Assembly: GCA_009886465.1 (NCBI GenBank)
Contig: QXZH01000087.1
Location: 1 to 48,192 of the forward strand
Direction: 5' to 3'
Source: Opitutaceae bacterium
Lineage (GTDB): Bacteria; Verrucomicrobiota; Verrucomicrobiia; Opitutales; Coraliomargaritaceae
DNA length: 48,192 nucleotides
The notes under the pieces were generated by a model. That model saw only the letters and a program-made list of their open reading frames with translations. It did not search any database and was not told the DNA's origin. The position numbers were made by a program, and so were the translations under genes. Below, one piece after another: positions 40,216 to 48,192 of this stretch; position 1 is the first letter of the stretch, and each line of letters opens with the position of its first letter.

Positions 40216-41211
40216 TTATAAATTCTTCAAATGTTCACCGATGGCTTGCATAAGTTGCGGATAAAATTCTTTGGTCGAGCTGTTTTCGACATTGAGTCCA
40301 GCCGCACAAGCGTGGCCTCCGCCCCCAAATTGTTTGGCGATTTGGTCGACACGATACTTCGGGTCTTTAGCGCGGAGGCTCCCTTTGAGGGCTCCAGCCC
40401 GATCTTCGATTAACACGCCCACTTCGACGCCATCAATGGCACGAGCATAGTCGACTAAGCCTTCGGAATCATCAATCGTAGCGCCAGTTTCTTCGTAAAC
40501 ACCGTTTTCGATTAGGCCAACACAAACGCGGTTCTCAAACTCCATGGTAAGGGAATTAAGGAAGTTCTGTAAAAGTTTGATTTTGGCAAAACTCTCGCGC
40601 TCGTAGAGTTCATGCGCCGCTGCAGAGGGATTTGCTCCACACTCACAAAGGCGGCGCGCGATCTCGAAGGTATCAGGCGTGGTTGAAGAGAACCGGAATT
40701 GCCCCGTGTCGGTCGCTATACCTACATAGAGTGCCTGGGCGGTAACGGCATCAATATCGTAGCCATTATCTAGGTAGAAGCCAGCTAGGATCTCTGCGGT
40801 GGCACAAGCCGTCGCAATGACTAAGTTTTCCTGGCCATACAGCTTGTTAGAAATGTGGTGGTCGACGTTTAGCGTAACTTCAGGAAAGAGCTCATTAAGG
40901 CGATCGCCCACGCGCTTGAAGTCAGCGCAATCAACAGATAAAGCCACGTGCCCATCGGGTGTAAAGTCGGCAGCTAGAGCCATCGGAGTCTCGCCAATAA
41001 AAGCTTTAAGGGTCGCTGGCGTGACGTCGCGATTTAGACCAATGGCCTCGATCCCGAGGCTCTTTAATACACGAACCACAGCAACGGTAGAACCAATGCA
41101 ATCTCCATCAGGGCGCTGGTGGCCAAGTACGGCAACTTTTTGTCCCTTTAGCTTTTCAATCGCGGCAGCGAAGCGCGCGCTGTCTTCGGGGTAGAATTTT
41201 TTATCTGTCAT
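40216..41211 (-). CDS. nrnA: DHH/DHHA1 phosphoesterase, NrnA-like (nanoRNase / pAp phosphatase)
   Basis: Degrades short RNA oligonucleotides and dephosphorylates pAp. DHH motifs: [12 protein letters not shown] (about residues 31-42), LSVDCADF (about 91-98), NVDHHISN (about 115-122) and [10 protein letters not shown]; the DHHA1 glycine motif is [11 protein letters not shown] near the C-terminus. All metal-binding Asp/His positions look intact, and the length of 331 is normal. Its start overlaps the rbfA stop by four bases (ATGA), so translation is coupled. A DHH gene between rbfA and truB is a common arrangement. Confidence 0.92.
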   Translation of the reverse strand: MTDKKFYPEDSARFAAAIEKLKGQKVAVLGHQRPDGDCIGSTVAVVRVLKSLGIEAIGLNRDVTPATLKAFIGETPMALAADFTPDGHVALSVDCADFKRVGDRLNELFPEVTLNVDHHISNKLYGQENLVIATACATAEILAGFYLDNGYDIDAVTAQALYVGIATDTGQFRFSSTTPDTFEIARRLCECGANPSAAAHELYERESFAKIKLLQNFLNSLTMEFENRVCVGLIENGVYEETGATIDDSEGLVDYARAIDGVEVGVLIEDRAGALKGSLRAKDPKYRVDQIAKQFGGGGHACAAGLNVENSSTKEFYPQLMQAIGEHLKNL

Positions 41212-41552
41212 TTTGATTCTTGGTCCAGTTGATCGAGGATTTCGTTGATCTCCGCCCCGCGTTCTAGCGATGGATCGTAGGCATAATAAAAAGTCGGGAA
41301 GTATTTAAGCGTGATCTCACGGCTCACCCGCTGGCGGATGTCTTTACCGATCCTACGAAAAAGCTTCTGGCTGGCTGCGATCTCGGCATCGTCGCCGAGC
41401 ACTGAGTAATAGATTTTGGCATTACGTAAATCAGCAGACACAGAGACATCACTAATTGTGATCGCTGCAGTATCTGCGCGATAATACCGCCGCATTTGTT
41501 CACTGATCTCACGTTGAAGTAGTGCATTAATGCGTGTGATGCGTTGTGACAT
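41208..41552 (-). CDS. rbfA: 30S ribosome-binding factor A
   Basis: A small KH-like protein for 16S rRNA 5'-end maturation. The sequence [14 protein letters not shown] at the N-terminus, [20 protein letters not shown] in the middle and [21 protein letters not shown] near the end are the family signature. A length of 114 is typical. It is between infB (111 bp upstream) and nrnA (4-base overlap). Confidence 0.94.
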   Translation of the reverse strand: MSQRITRINALLQREISEQMRRYYRADTAAITISDVSVSADLRNAKIYYSVLGDDAEIAASQKLFRRIGKDIRQRVSREITLKYFPTFYYAYDPSLERGAEINEILDQLDQESK

Positions 41553-41663
41553 GATAGCTAGTAACTTAAGGCGAGAAATAGTTAATTCGGGGCGTGCTTG
41601 CCTGTAGATGCCAATTTAGGCAGCAAGTAAAGCAAGTGTTCGAAAGCGGGCTCGCCGCGTAAA

Positions 41664-43991
41664 TTATAAGGATGCGCGTTGCTCTTCAACGGCGAAGCAT
41701 TCGATCGTATCGCCTTCTTGATAGTCGTCATAACCTGCCACGTTGATACCACATTCATAGCCTGCTCGGACTTCTTTGACGTCGTCTTTAAAGCGTTTCA
41801 GAGTGTCAATTTTGCTCTCGTGGATGAGCTCGCTACCTCGCATGAGACGGGCGATACAGTTGCGCTGGATAACGCCTTCCGTAACCATACAACCAGCAAC
41901 GTTGCGCGTCTTACCAACGGAGAATATTTGGCGAACCTCGGCTGCGCCTGTCTTCTTCTCTGTGTATTCCGCGTCGAGCAAGTCAGTCATAGCCTCCTCG
42001 ACTTGGTCGATGAGTTCATAGATAATCGCATGCTGGACAATGCGAATATCGTGATGTTTAGCCAGACTTTGTACGCCGTTATCGAGTTTGACATTGAAAC
42101 CAACAACTACCGCTCCTCCCGCGCTAGCGAGAGTGATGTCGTTCTTGGTAATATGGCCAACGCCTTTACTGATCACATCGAGTTCGACCTTATCGCTCCC
42201 GATGGCTTTGAGCGCCTGAACCAGTGCTTCAGTCGAGCCGTGCACATCTGACTTTACAATAATACGGAGGCACTTCTTCTGCTGATTTTCGATCGCAGCG
42301 AAAAGGTCTTCAACTGTAGCAGCGCCACCTTCTGTGTTTTTCTGTTGAGTCTTGGTTGCGTCATGGAGTTTACGCACTTGCATGTTCTCCTCTGCGCAGC
42401 GTTTGGCTACTTTTTCGTTTTTCTCAGTGGAAAACTTGGTGCCGGATGCGGGTACGTCTGACCACCCGGTGACTTTAACCGGTGTCGCAGGTGGCGCGTC
42501 TTTGAGCTGTTTGCCATCGGCATCGGTCATTGTTTTGACTCGACAATAAACCTCACCGCAGAGCAATGCGTCCCCCTTCTTCAGGGTGCCTCGCTCGACG
42601 ATGACCGTAGCGGAAGCACCACGACCCATTTCGATCTGAGATTCTATAATAGTGCCAGATGCGGGGCAAGTCGGGTTGGCCTTGAGCTCAAGAAGTTCGA
42701 CTTGGAGTAGAATCATGTCGAGCAGGTTGTCGATGTTCGTGCCCTTGAGGGCGGAAACCTCGACAGCAATCGTTTCACCGCCCCAATCTTCTGGAGCGAT
42801 GCCCTTCTCCTGCATCTGCTGTTTAACACGATCGATGTTGGCTCCCTTAGAATCAATCTTGTTGATGGCTACGATGATGGAGTTGTTAGCCTCTTTGGCA
42901 AATTTGAGTGCTTCTTCGGTCTGCGGCTTAAAGGCGTCGTCGGCCGCGATCACAAGGATCGAGACGTCGGTTACATTGGCACCGCGCTCTCGCATCATGG
43001 AGAAAGCGGCGTGCCCGGGTGTATCGATAAAGGAGATCTTCTGCCCCTTGTGATCGATCTGGTAAGCACCGATGTGCTGAGTGATCCCGCCGGCTTCCCC
43101 TTTAACCACGTTGGCTTTGCGTATCGTGTCGAGCAGTGTGGTCTTGCCATGATCGACGTGACCCAAAATGCAGACGACGGGAGGGCGGGGCTTTAGAAAC
43201 TTAGGGTCATCGTCGTCGAGCTTTTCCACTTTTGGCTTAGACCCGCTTTTTTCGGTCTGCTCGCCACGGTGGTGGATCTCTAGTTCGCAACCATGTCGGC
43301 CTGCGACTTGCACCGCGACGCTCTCTTCGATCGTTTGGTTCATCGATGCGAAAATGCCCATCTCCATTAGCTCAGAAATGAGCTTGAAAGGCTTAAGTCC
43401 AATCTCGCCCGCAAAGTCGCGCACGACAATAGGGGGTTTGACGTGGATTTTCTTCAGCGCTCCGGCTTCAGTCGTAGAAGCTTCGAGATCTTCAGCAGAT
43501 TCGGCAACAGGTGCTTCGTCCGCATCGACTTCTTTGGAAGCAGCGGGAGGCTTGGGAGGACCAGTAGGCGTCGGTGCAGCAGGCGGTGTAGAAGTTGCGG
43601 GTGTCGGGCTAGGTGCCTTTGGCGGAATCGTAGCGGGAACGGGTGGCGATGCGGCGGGCGCAGGATCGGCCGACTTGGGTGCTTTAGTCGTCTTTTCTGA
43701 TTCCTCGGCGTCAGATTTTTCCTGATGCTCACGCTCGATGTCAGCAACGGATTTGACGAAGGCGCCCACAGGCAACTTCGGCGCGACTGGCGCTTCAGTT
43801 GTGGTCTCGGCCTCGACAGGCTGAGCTTGAGGCGCTTGCGCGGCGAACTCCTCTCGGAGGGCCTCGGCGGAGATGTTGTCGACGGTGCTGGAAGCGCTCT
43901 TCACCTCATAGCCACGACTCTTCAGAAGCGCTATCAGCTCCTTGTTCTCCATTCCGATGTCTTTGGAAAGTTGGTGTATGCGAACACTCAT
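41664..43991 (-). CDS. infB: Translation initiation factor IF-2
   Basis: The GTPase that brings initiator tRNA to the 30S subunit. An IF2-N helix domain (residues 1-50) precedes a Pro/Ala-rich linker (about 60-165) and a second IF2-N-like segment ([20 protein letters not shown]). The GTPase carries [21 protein letters not shown] and SALKG. Domains II-IV run to the end, with [16 protein letters not shown]. The length of 775 is within the normal range. No ylxR-like gene lies between nusA and infB; the gap is 54 bp. Confidence 0.97.
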   Translation of the reverse strand: MSVRIHQLSKDIGMENKELIALLKSRGYEVKSASSTVDNISAEALREEFAAQAPQAQPVEAETTTEAPVAPKLPVGAFVKSVADIEREHQEKSDAEESEKTTKAPKSADPAPAASPPVPATIPPKAPSPTPATSTPPAAPTPTGPPKPPAASKEVDADEAPVAESAEDLEASTTEAGALKKIHVKPPIVVRDFAGEIGLKPFKLISELMEMGIFASMNQTIEESVAVQVAGRHGCELEIHHRGEQTEKSGSKPKVEKLDDDDPKFLKPRPPVVCILGHVDHGKTTLLDTIRKANVVKGEAGGITQHIGAYQIDHKGQKISFIDTPGHAAFSMMRERGANVTDVSILVIAADDAFKPQTEEALKFAKEANNSIIVAINKIDSKGANIDRVKQQMQEKGIAPEDWGGETIAVEVSALKGTNIDNLLDMILLQVELLELKANPTCPASGTIIESQIEMGRGASATVIVERGTLKKGDALLCGEVYCRVKTMTDADGKQLKDAPPATPVKVTGWSDVPASGTKFSTEKNEKVAKRCAEENMQVRKLHDATKTQQKNTEGGAATVEDLFAAIENQQKKCLRIIVKSDVHGSTEALVQALKAIGSDKVELDVISKGVGHITKNDITLASAGGAVVVGFNVKLDNGVQSLAKHHDIRIVQHAIIYELIDQVEEAMTDLLDAEYTEKKTGAAEVRQIFSVGKTRNVAGCMVTEGVIQRNCIARLMRGSELIHESKIDTLKRFKDDVKEVRAGYECGINVAGYDDYQEGDTIECFAVEEQRASL

Positions 43992-44045
43992 AGATGAGAT
44001 ATTTTTTAAGTCTGGTTATTGCGGGAGGGATGGCAGCATGTTCGC

Positions 44046-45296
44046 TTAGCCTTGTTGCTGGAAAAATGCGGCTACCTTCGAGATCACGTCTGCGGCCTCT
44101 TCAGAAGTGAAGCCTGCGCCTATCAGGTCGTCGGCTTCGACGCCTTCAAATACTTCGGGACTGGCAAAACCAATCGCGACCAATCGCGAGGCCACTTCAG
44201 GATCCAATCCACTGATGGCATTAAGCCCTTGGACGGCTTTAGCGACCTTTTCATCAAAACCGACGGCCTCTTTCTCCTCCTTGCCAATGTCGAGCTTCCA
44301 GCCTAGAAGACGAGAAGTGAGCTTAGCATTGAAGCCGCGGCGTCCAATCGCGATAGAAAGGTCGTCTTCCGCCACTTCAAAGTGAATACGGCGATCGCCT
44401 TCGTTTACGTTGATGTTTTTCGGGACGGCAGGCTTGAGCGCTTCCTCGAGTAATTGTAGCGGGTCTTGATAATAACGGATGATATCGATCTTCTCGCCGC
44501 CGAGTTCACGGACGATGGTTTTGACACGCGCACCACGGGCACCAACACAGGCGCCGACGGGATCAACCTTAGGATCGTTGCTGTTCACTGCGATCTTCGT
44601 ACGATAGCCGGGCTCGCGAGCCATCGCTTCGATCGAAACAGTGCCATCCGCGATCTCGGTAACTTCAAGTTCAAAGAGACGACGTACGAAGTTTAAGTTA
44701 GATCGGGAAAGAATGATATCGGGACCGCGGTTAGTCTGCTCGATCTTAAGTAGTAGGCAGCGGATGCTTTCACCAGGGGCGTAATCTTCGCCGGAAACAC
44801 GCTCGCGAGGTGGCAAGATCGCTTCGGCCTTACCGAGGTCGACTACCAAGTCGCCGCGCTCGCGACGACGGACGATACCGGTGACAATGTCGCCTACAGT
44901 GTCTTTATAATCATCGTAGATACGGTCTTTTTCAAACTGGCGTATGCGCTGCATGATCGCTTGTCGGGCAGTCTGCGCTGCGATACGACCGAGATAGGCC
45001 GGATCGATTTCCTTCTCGATAGTCTCGCCAACTTGAACGTCCGCGTTGACTTGACGTGCCTTCTCAACGTGGATTTCAAGATCATCATCTCCGACGGAGT
45101 CCACGACCTGTAATACGGTCCATGCTTTGAGAGAACCGGTCTTTGGATTAATCTCAACACGGATATCTTGACCCACACCGACACCCTTTTGGGCAGCGCT
45201 CGCGATCGCACTAGAGATGGCTTCGATCATGTCTGGGCGACTGATCCCCTTCTCTTTTTCCATGTATTCTAAAACTGATAATATTTCGTGGCTCAT
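44046..45296 (-). CDS. nusA: Transcription termination/antitermination factor NusA
   Basis: Binds RNA polymerase and controls pausing and termination. The N-terminal domain (residues 1-125) is followed by an S1 domain ([20 protein letters not shown]), then KH1 (about 225-285, [17 protein letters not shown]) and KH2 ([14 protein letters not shown]-type motif, about 300-345). A C-terminal helix-hairpin-helix-like tail ([15 protein letters not shown]) has a single repeat rather than the two of E. coli, as in many phyla. It leads the nusA-infB-rbfA-nrnA-truB-ribF-rluD operon. rimP, usually in front, is absent. An intrinsic terminator sits just before the ATG. Confidence 0.96.
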   Translation of the reverse strand: MSHEILSVLEYMEKEKGISRPDMIEAISSAIASAAQKGVGVGQDIRVEINPKTGSLKAWTVLQVVDSVGDDDLEIHVEKARQVNADVQVGETIEKEIDPAYLGRIAAQTARQAIMQRIRQFEKDRIYDDYKDTVGDIVTGIVRRRERGDLVVDLGKAEAILPPRERVSGEDYAPGESIRCLLLKIEQTNRGPDIILSRSNLNFVRRLFELEVTEIADGTVSIEAMAREPGYRTKIAVNSNDPKVDPVGACVGARGARVKTIVRELGGEKIDIIRYYQDPLQLLEEALKPAVPKNINVNEGDRRIHFEVAEDDLSIAIGRRGFNAKLTSRLLGWKLDIGKEEKEAVGFDEKVAKAVQGLNAISGLDPEVASRLVAIGFASPEVFEGVEADDLIGAGFTSEEAADVISKVAAFFQQQG

Positions 45297-45304
45297 TGGG
45301 TGCT

Positions 45305-45337
45305 AAAAATAAAAAAAGCAGGCATAGGCCCGCTTTT
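45305..45337 (-). terminator. Intrinsic terminator in the nusA leader (attenuator candidate)
   Basis: On the minus strand AAAAGCGGGC-CUAU-GCCUGCUUUU forms a 10-bp stem with one G-U pair, and its 3' U-run continues into UUUAUUUUU. The U-tract ends about 9 bases before the nusA ATG. The promoter lies upstream (45370-45397), so RNA polymerase must pass this terminator to enter nusA. It occupies the place of a ribosome-binding site; none other is visible. Confidence 0.8.
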
Positions 45338-45369
45338 AAAGTGTTACTAGATTTAAAAGTGAATTTGGC

Positions 45370-45397
45370 ACAATATAGTGCGCTTAGCCCTTGTCAA
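45370..45397 (-). promoter_or_regulatory. Sigma70-type promoter of the nusA operon
   Basis: On the minus strand, TTGACA (45397-45392), a 16-bp spacer and TATTGT (45375-45370) form a near-consensus promoter. The predicted start is near 45362, giving a leader of about 65 nt that contains the terminator hairpin. No other gene lies between this promoter and nusA. Confidence 0.65.
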
Positions 45398-45418
45398 GGT
45401 ACCTGTATGGAGGAATTA

Positions 45419-45437
45419 GGTTCGGAGAACCGAAGCC
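45419..45437. other. Hairpin in the queC/nusA divergent region
   Basis: GGTTCGG and CCGAA-g-CC pair around an AGAA tetraloop, with an outer GGAG/CTCC pair possible at 45409 and 45441. It lies just upstream of the nusA promoter and about 115 bp before queC. It does not show the preQ1 riboswitch core, so no riboswitch is claimed for queC. Confidence 0.3.
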
Positions 45438-45550
45438 CACTCCCTTCATTTATACTTGCAGCGATCCAACGCATGCACATCTTCCGCAGTTACTTTCGCC
45501 CTGCTAGCTGAATTCCCAGGGCTCCGCCATTCTGGCACGCCACTGAATTC

Positions 45551-46252
45551 ATGAAAACCGTCATTGTCTATTCTGGAGGCCTCGATTCGACCGTCCTCCT
45601 CTATCACTTACGTCAGGCAGGTCATGACCTTCACGCTCTCTCTGTGGACTACGGCCAACGCCACCGTTGCGAGCTCGAGCGCGCCGCCGCGATCTGCGAA
45701 GAGCTAGACATCCCGCAGCCCGTCGCGAATCTTTCGGCGCTCCAGCCACTCCTTGCAGGCAGCAGTCTAACCTCATCAGAGATCGAAGTTGCCGAAGGGC
45801 ACTACACGGAAGAGAATATGAAGAGCACGGTCGTGCCGAATCGTAATATGATCTTACTCTCCGTCGCGACTGGTCATGCTCTCTCAATCAAAGCGGGGCA
45901 AATTGCCTACGCCGCCCACTCTGGTGATCACGCGATCTACCCCGACTGCCGTAGTGAATTTGCCGATGCCATGAGCAATGCAATCAGGCTCGCCGACTGG
46001 GAAAAGGTCGGACTAATCCGCCCTTTCGTCGACTGGACAAAGGCTGACATCGTGCGCCGCGGTGCCGAACTCAGCGTACCTTTTGCTAAAACATGGTCAT
46101 GTTACAAGGGCGGCGACCTCCACTGCGGTCGCTGTGGCACCTGCATCGAACGCCGCGAAGCCTTTGACCTCGCCAAGGTCAAGGACCCCACCCCCTACGC
46201 CGAAAACGCCCCAAGCGTCGCAAACCTTCGCGCAAACGACTGGCGACTTTGA
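45551..46252 (+). CDS. queC: 7-cyano-7-deazaguanine synthase
   Basis: Converts carboxydeazaguanine to preQ0 in queuosine synthesis. The N-type ATP pyrophosphatase P-loop is [17 protein letters not shown] (residues 4-20), followed by [12 protein letters not shown] and [19 protein letters not shown]. The zinc-binding cysteines sit in [18 protein letters not shown] near the C-terminus. The length of 233 is normal. It is divergent from nusA and followed by queD. Confidence 0.96.
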   Translation: MKTVIVYSGGLDSTVLLYHLRQAGHDLHALSVDYGQRHRCELERAAAICEELDIPQPVANLSALQPLLAGSSLTSSEIEVAEGHYTEENMKSTVVPNRNMILLSVATGHALSIKAGQIAYAAHSGDHAIYPDCRSEFADAMSNAIRLADWEKVGLIRPFVDWTKADIVRRGAELSVPFAKTWSCYKGGDLHCGRCGTCIERREAFDLAKVKDPTPYAENAPSVANLRANDWRL

Positions 46253-46305
46253 GCACCAGAATCTGCCTATCTCCAGTAAAGCGCCTCTCCCATCACCTAA
46301 ACATC

Positions 46306-46737
46306 ATGCTAACCTGTAGCAAAACCTACCGCGACATCCCCTTCGCTCATCGTCAACACCGGCACGACGGCCACTGCTCCCTCATACACGGCCATAACTG
46401 GGCAATCACCCTCACCTTCGCCTGCCAGAAAAGTGATGCCAACGGTTTCGTAGTCGACTTTGGTGACTTAAAATATCTCAACGCCTGGATCGCCCAAAAT
46501 CTCGACCACGCCTGTCTTTTCAATGACTGCGACCCGGAGAGCGAAGCCCTGCTTGCTCAATTTGGGCACCTCTTTAAAGCCTACATTTTACCCAACACCT
46601 CTTGCGAAGGCCTCGCACAACATCTCCATGGAGTCTTTAACCCCATGGTGCGTGCGCAGACAGAAGGCCGCGTCTGGGTCACACAAGTCGAGATCGAGGA
46701 AGATTCTAAAAACTCGGCCATCTACTCGCCGGAATAG
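46306..46737 (+). CDS. queD: 6-carboxy-5,6,7,8-tetrahydropterin synthase
   Basis: Catalyses the second step of queuosine synthesis. Zinc-binding and catalytic residues: [20 protein letters not shown] contains the CxxxHGH motif, followed by [20 protein letters not shown] and [12 protein letters not shown]. The length is 143 residues from ATG 46306. A TTG at 46249 overlapping the queC stop would add 19 residues before the conserved start and is less likely. It forms a queC-queD pair and converges on the Nudix gene with 8 bp between stop codons. Confidence 0.93.
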   Translation: MLTCSKTYRDIPFAHRQHRHDGHCSLIHGHNWAITLTFACQKSDANGFVVDFGDLKYLNAWIAQNLDHACLFNDCDPESEALLAQFGHLFKAYILPNTSCEGLAQHLHGVFNPMVRAQTEGRVWVTQVEIEEDSKNSAIYSPE

Positions 46738-46745
46738 CCGCAATC

Positions 46746-47255
46746 CTAGTAGTTACTATCGAGATATTTCGCCCAGAGATAACTGAAGGACCATGCAAAG
46801 TCACGCGGGCGATTACTAAGCCAATTCTTCAAATCCTCTAGATCAATCCAGCGGCCTTCGATCACTTCAATTGGATCTAAGATGAAAGGCCCCTCCGCTA
46901 AGCAGGTGTAGACCCAGACAAATTCATTCCCAGTCGGCTCGCAGGGGGCTTCTTTAAAGAGGCGCTTCAGATCGACAGGGTCGCGCAAGCCGAGCTCTTC
47001 AATGAGTTCTCGTCCGGTCGCTTCGTCGTAGTCCTCGCCAGTATCAACATGGCCAGAGCAGGAACTCACCCATTTGCCCGGTGCAGTATCTTTGGCCATA
47101 GAGCGACGTTGTAAATAAAGTTGTCCCGCTTGATTAAACACAAAGACATGGATTGCGCGGTGCAGGAGTTTCTCACGGTGCACAACAGAACGTGGTTCTT
47201 GTCGGAGTACCTTGTCGCTCGTATCGACGACGTCGAAAATATCGGTTACGGGCAT
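46746..47255 (-). CDS. Nudix hydrolase, IDI-like subgroup
   Basis: The Nudix box [22 protein letters not shown] fits G-x5-E-x7-REL-x-EE-x-G (about residues 67-88). The surrounding sequence ([33 protein letters not shown]) matches the isopentenyl-diphosphate-isomerase-like group of Nudix proteins with 160-180 residues. The members studied are mostly of unknown substrate; a nucleotide or phosphorylated-metabolite diphosphatase is the conservative guess. It runs toward queD and away from the LolA-like gene. Confidence 0.85.
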   Translation of the reverse strand: MPVTDIFDVVDTSDKVLRQEPRSVVHREKLLHRAIHVFVFNQAGQLYLQRRSMAKDTAPGKWVSSCSGHVDTGEDYDEATGRELIEELGLRDPVDLKRLFKEAPCEPTGNEFVWVYTCLAEGPFILDPIEVIEGRWIDLEDLKNWLSNRPRDFAWSFSYLWAKYLDSNY

Positions 47256-47386
47256 GATCGTAATTAGCTAGATAATATGAGCTGCTTTTTAGAAGCGCTC
47301 ATAGCCTGCCAAGCCTTATGGTGAGGGGCGAGCCAAAGTTAGTGACATTTCGTAAACAATTTATGAAAGGTCACAATCAAGAGGTC

Positions 47387-48192
47387 CTACTGGCGCATCT
47401 CAAACATCCATGGCATAAGGCCTGAATTCACTTTAAAGTCATCAAGCGTGAGCGTGCTAACCCATTCCCCATTTTCGAAGTTCTCAATTTGTTTCGCGAT
47501 GGGCATGCCCGACTCATGAATATAATCCTTGTAAACGACGCTAGTCACTGAACCACTGCGGAGGTCAGTATGAATGGATTTAAGCTCTAGATATACGCGT
47601 ATATCGATGAAATAATCGACCTGAAACTCATTATCGAGCGTCACACGAATGTGATGGCAAAGATTACCTTCGGTGGGGACTGTATCGATATATTGGATCT
47701 TTTTTCCATCCGCGTAGGGATGCAGTAGATAATTACCAAACCGGGCGCCGTGTATAAGGCGTCTCGCCTCGTCCTCTCCCAACGCTTCAGGCTCAGTATT
47801 GCGGCCTGGCTTTCTTTGCCAAGCGGTGGTGCCGTCGAAGCCCATCTCAAAATCTCGCATAGCGTGAAGAATCCTCATTCTAAAGAGGTCTGGTTTTTTT
47901 TGATAAGCAATCACCTCGAACTCGCCACCCGCCAATTTGATCATGCCAGACACTTTTAAGCTCGAGATCTGATCCCATTTTTCTGCGCCTCCAAAGCTTG
48001 TTTTGTAGTAACGGGTGAGAATCCTTGCGAGTCGCCCTTCACCTAGATCAGGCATAGCGCTTTGCCGTATGATGGTATTGATCTGATCGGTGGGCATACT
48101 CAAAGTATCGCCCAATGGTATTGGATCGCTCTCGCCCGAAAGCGTGGCAAAAAGCCCTAGTGAACAGAGCAGGTAGGTGGCAGAACGGGTGA
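47387..48192 (-). CDS. LolA-like periplasmic protein, 5' end beyond the window
   Basis: The frame stays open through position 48192, past the TTG at 48115. Residues encoded by 48125-48185 form a signal-peptide-like hydrophobic stretch (YLLCSLGLFATLSGES). The true start must therefore lie outside the window and the gene is partial at its 5' end. The domain matches the 7396-8151 protein in order: FGGAEKWDQISSLKVSG, VIAYQKKPDLFRMRI, then DGTTAWQRKPG and a similar C-terminal strand pattern. A lipid- or hydrophobic-ligand-binding role is inferred. A hairpin TATGAGC/GCTCATA lies at 47276-47303, between this gene and the Nudix gene. Confidence 0.7.
   Translation of the reverse strand, partial: TRSATYLLCSLGLFATLSGESDPIPLGDTLSMPTDQINTIIRQSAMPDLGEGRLARILTRYYKTSFGGAEKWDQISSLKVSGMIKLAGGEFEVIAYQKKPDLFRMRILHAMRDFEMGFDGTTAWQRKPGRNTEPEALGEDEARRLIHGARFGNYLLHPYADGKKIQYIDTVPTEGNLCHHIRVTLDNEFQVDYFIDIRVYLELKSIHTDLRSGSVTSVVYKDYIHESGMPIAKQIENFENGEWVSTLTLDDFKVNSGLMPWMFEMRQ

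Noticed and set aside
43168-43725. Long plus-strand frame inside infB
   Set aside because: Mirrors the Pro/Ala-rich IF-2 linker; low complexity and antisense to a certain gene.
45400-45550. preQ1 riboswitch ahead of queC
   Set aside because: The hairpin there lacks the preQ1-I loop and the A-rich 3' tail; no riboswitch core was recognised.

Overview
The window looks like a chromosomal segment of a Gram-negative bacterium of the phylum Verrucomicrobiota, most likely a marine Opitutae/Puniceicoccales-type organism. This rests on the combination of a VPEP-type PEP-CTERM surface protein, a DUF3450/TtpC-type TonB energising operon, a large TonB receptor with a carboxypeptidase-regulatory-like domain, a Bacteroidetes/Verrucomicrobia-length PurM, a bacterial SET protein and moderate GC content. 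The phylum is an inference from gene content; I could run no 16S or database search. I saw no phage, insertion sequence, CRISPR array, rRNA or tRNA.

Layout. 1-1.6 kb: a Y-family translesion polymerase whose last codons lie inside a terminator-like hairpin. 1.8-7.1 kb: a six-gene TonB energising operon (DUF3450, large TtpC-like ExbB, ExbB, ExbD, TonB, TPR protein). 7.4-9.8 kb: a LolA-like periplasmic protein and two unrecognised secreted proteins. 9.9-16.8 kb, minus strand: a PiT-like membrane transporter, a 1113-residue TonB-dependent receptor, a secreted beta-helix-like protein and a PEP-CTERM protein. 17-28.8 kb: ftsK, manA, a SlyD-like FKBP with a Cys-rich repeat tail, glnD, a GAF-GAF histidine kinase, a prepilin, an overlooked 47-residue membrane peptide, and a coiled-coil protein ending in an FGE-sulfatase-like domain. 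29-35.7 kb, plus strand: tyrA-aroA-cmk-plsC, then purM and dld. 35.7-45.3 kb, minus strand: nusA-infB-rbfA-nrnA-truB-ribF-rluD, followed by gpsA and a SET-domain gene. 45.5-48.2 kb: queC-queD, a Nudix hydrolase, and the 3' part of a second LolA-like gene whose start lies beyond the window.

How it fits together. The TonB operon at 1.8-7.1 kb can energise the receptor at 12.1-15.5 kb. The beta-helix and PEP-CTERM proteins look like its surface partners, and the PiT-like protein could carry the freed substrate across the inner membrane. Upstream of five transcription units (1815, 7396, 12008, 15452 and 16810) I see heptamers of the type TGTCACA/GTTACA, mostly repeated at 11 bp or a multiple of it, like PhoB boxes. 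Together with the PiT-like gene this suggests a phosphate-responsive, TonB-powered surface-to-cytoplasm uptake regulon. That is the most interesting hypothesis in the window.

The second notable point is regulatory. The nusA operon has a clear sigma70-type promoter, and a strong intrinsic terminator sits between it and the nusA start codon, only about 9 bases before the ATG. This looks like attenuation, possibly NusA autoregulation.
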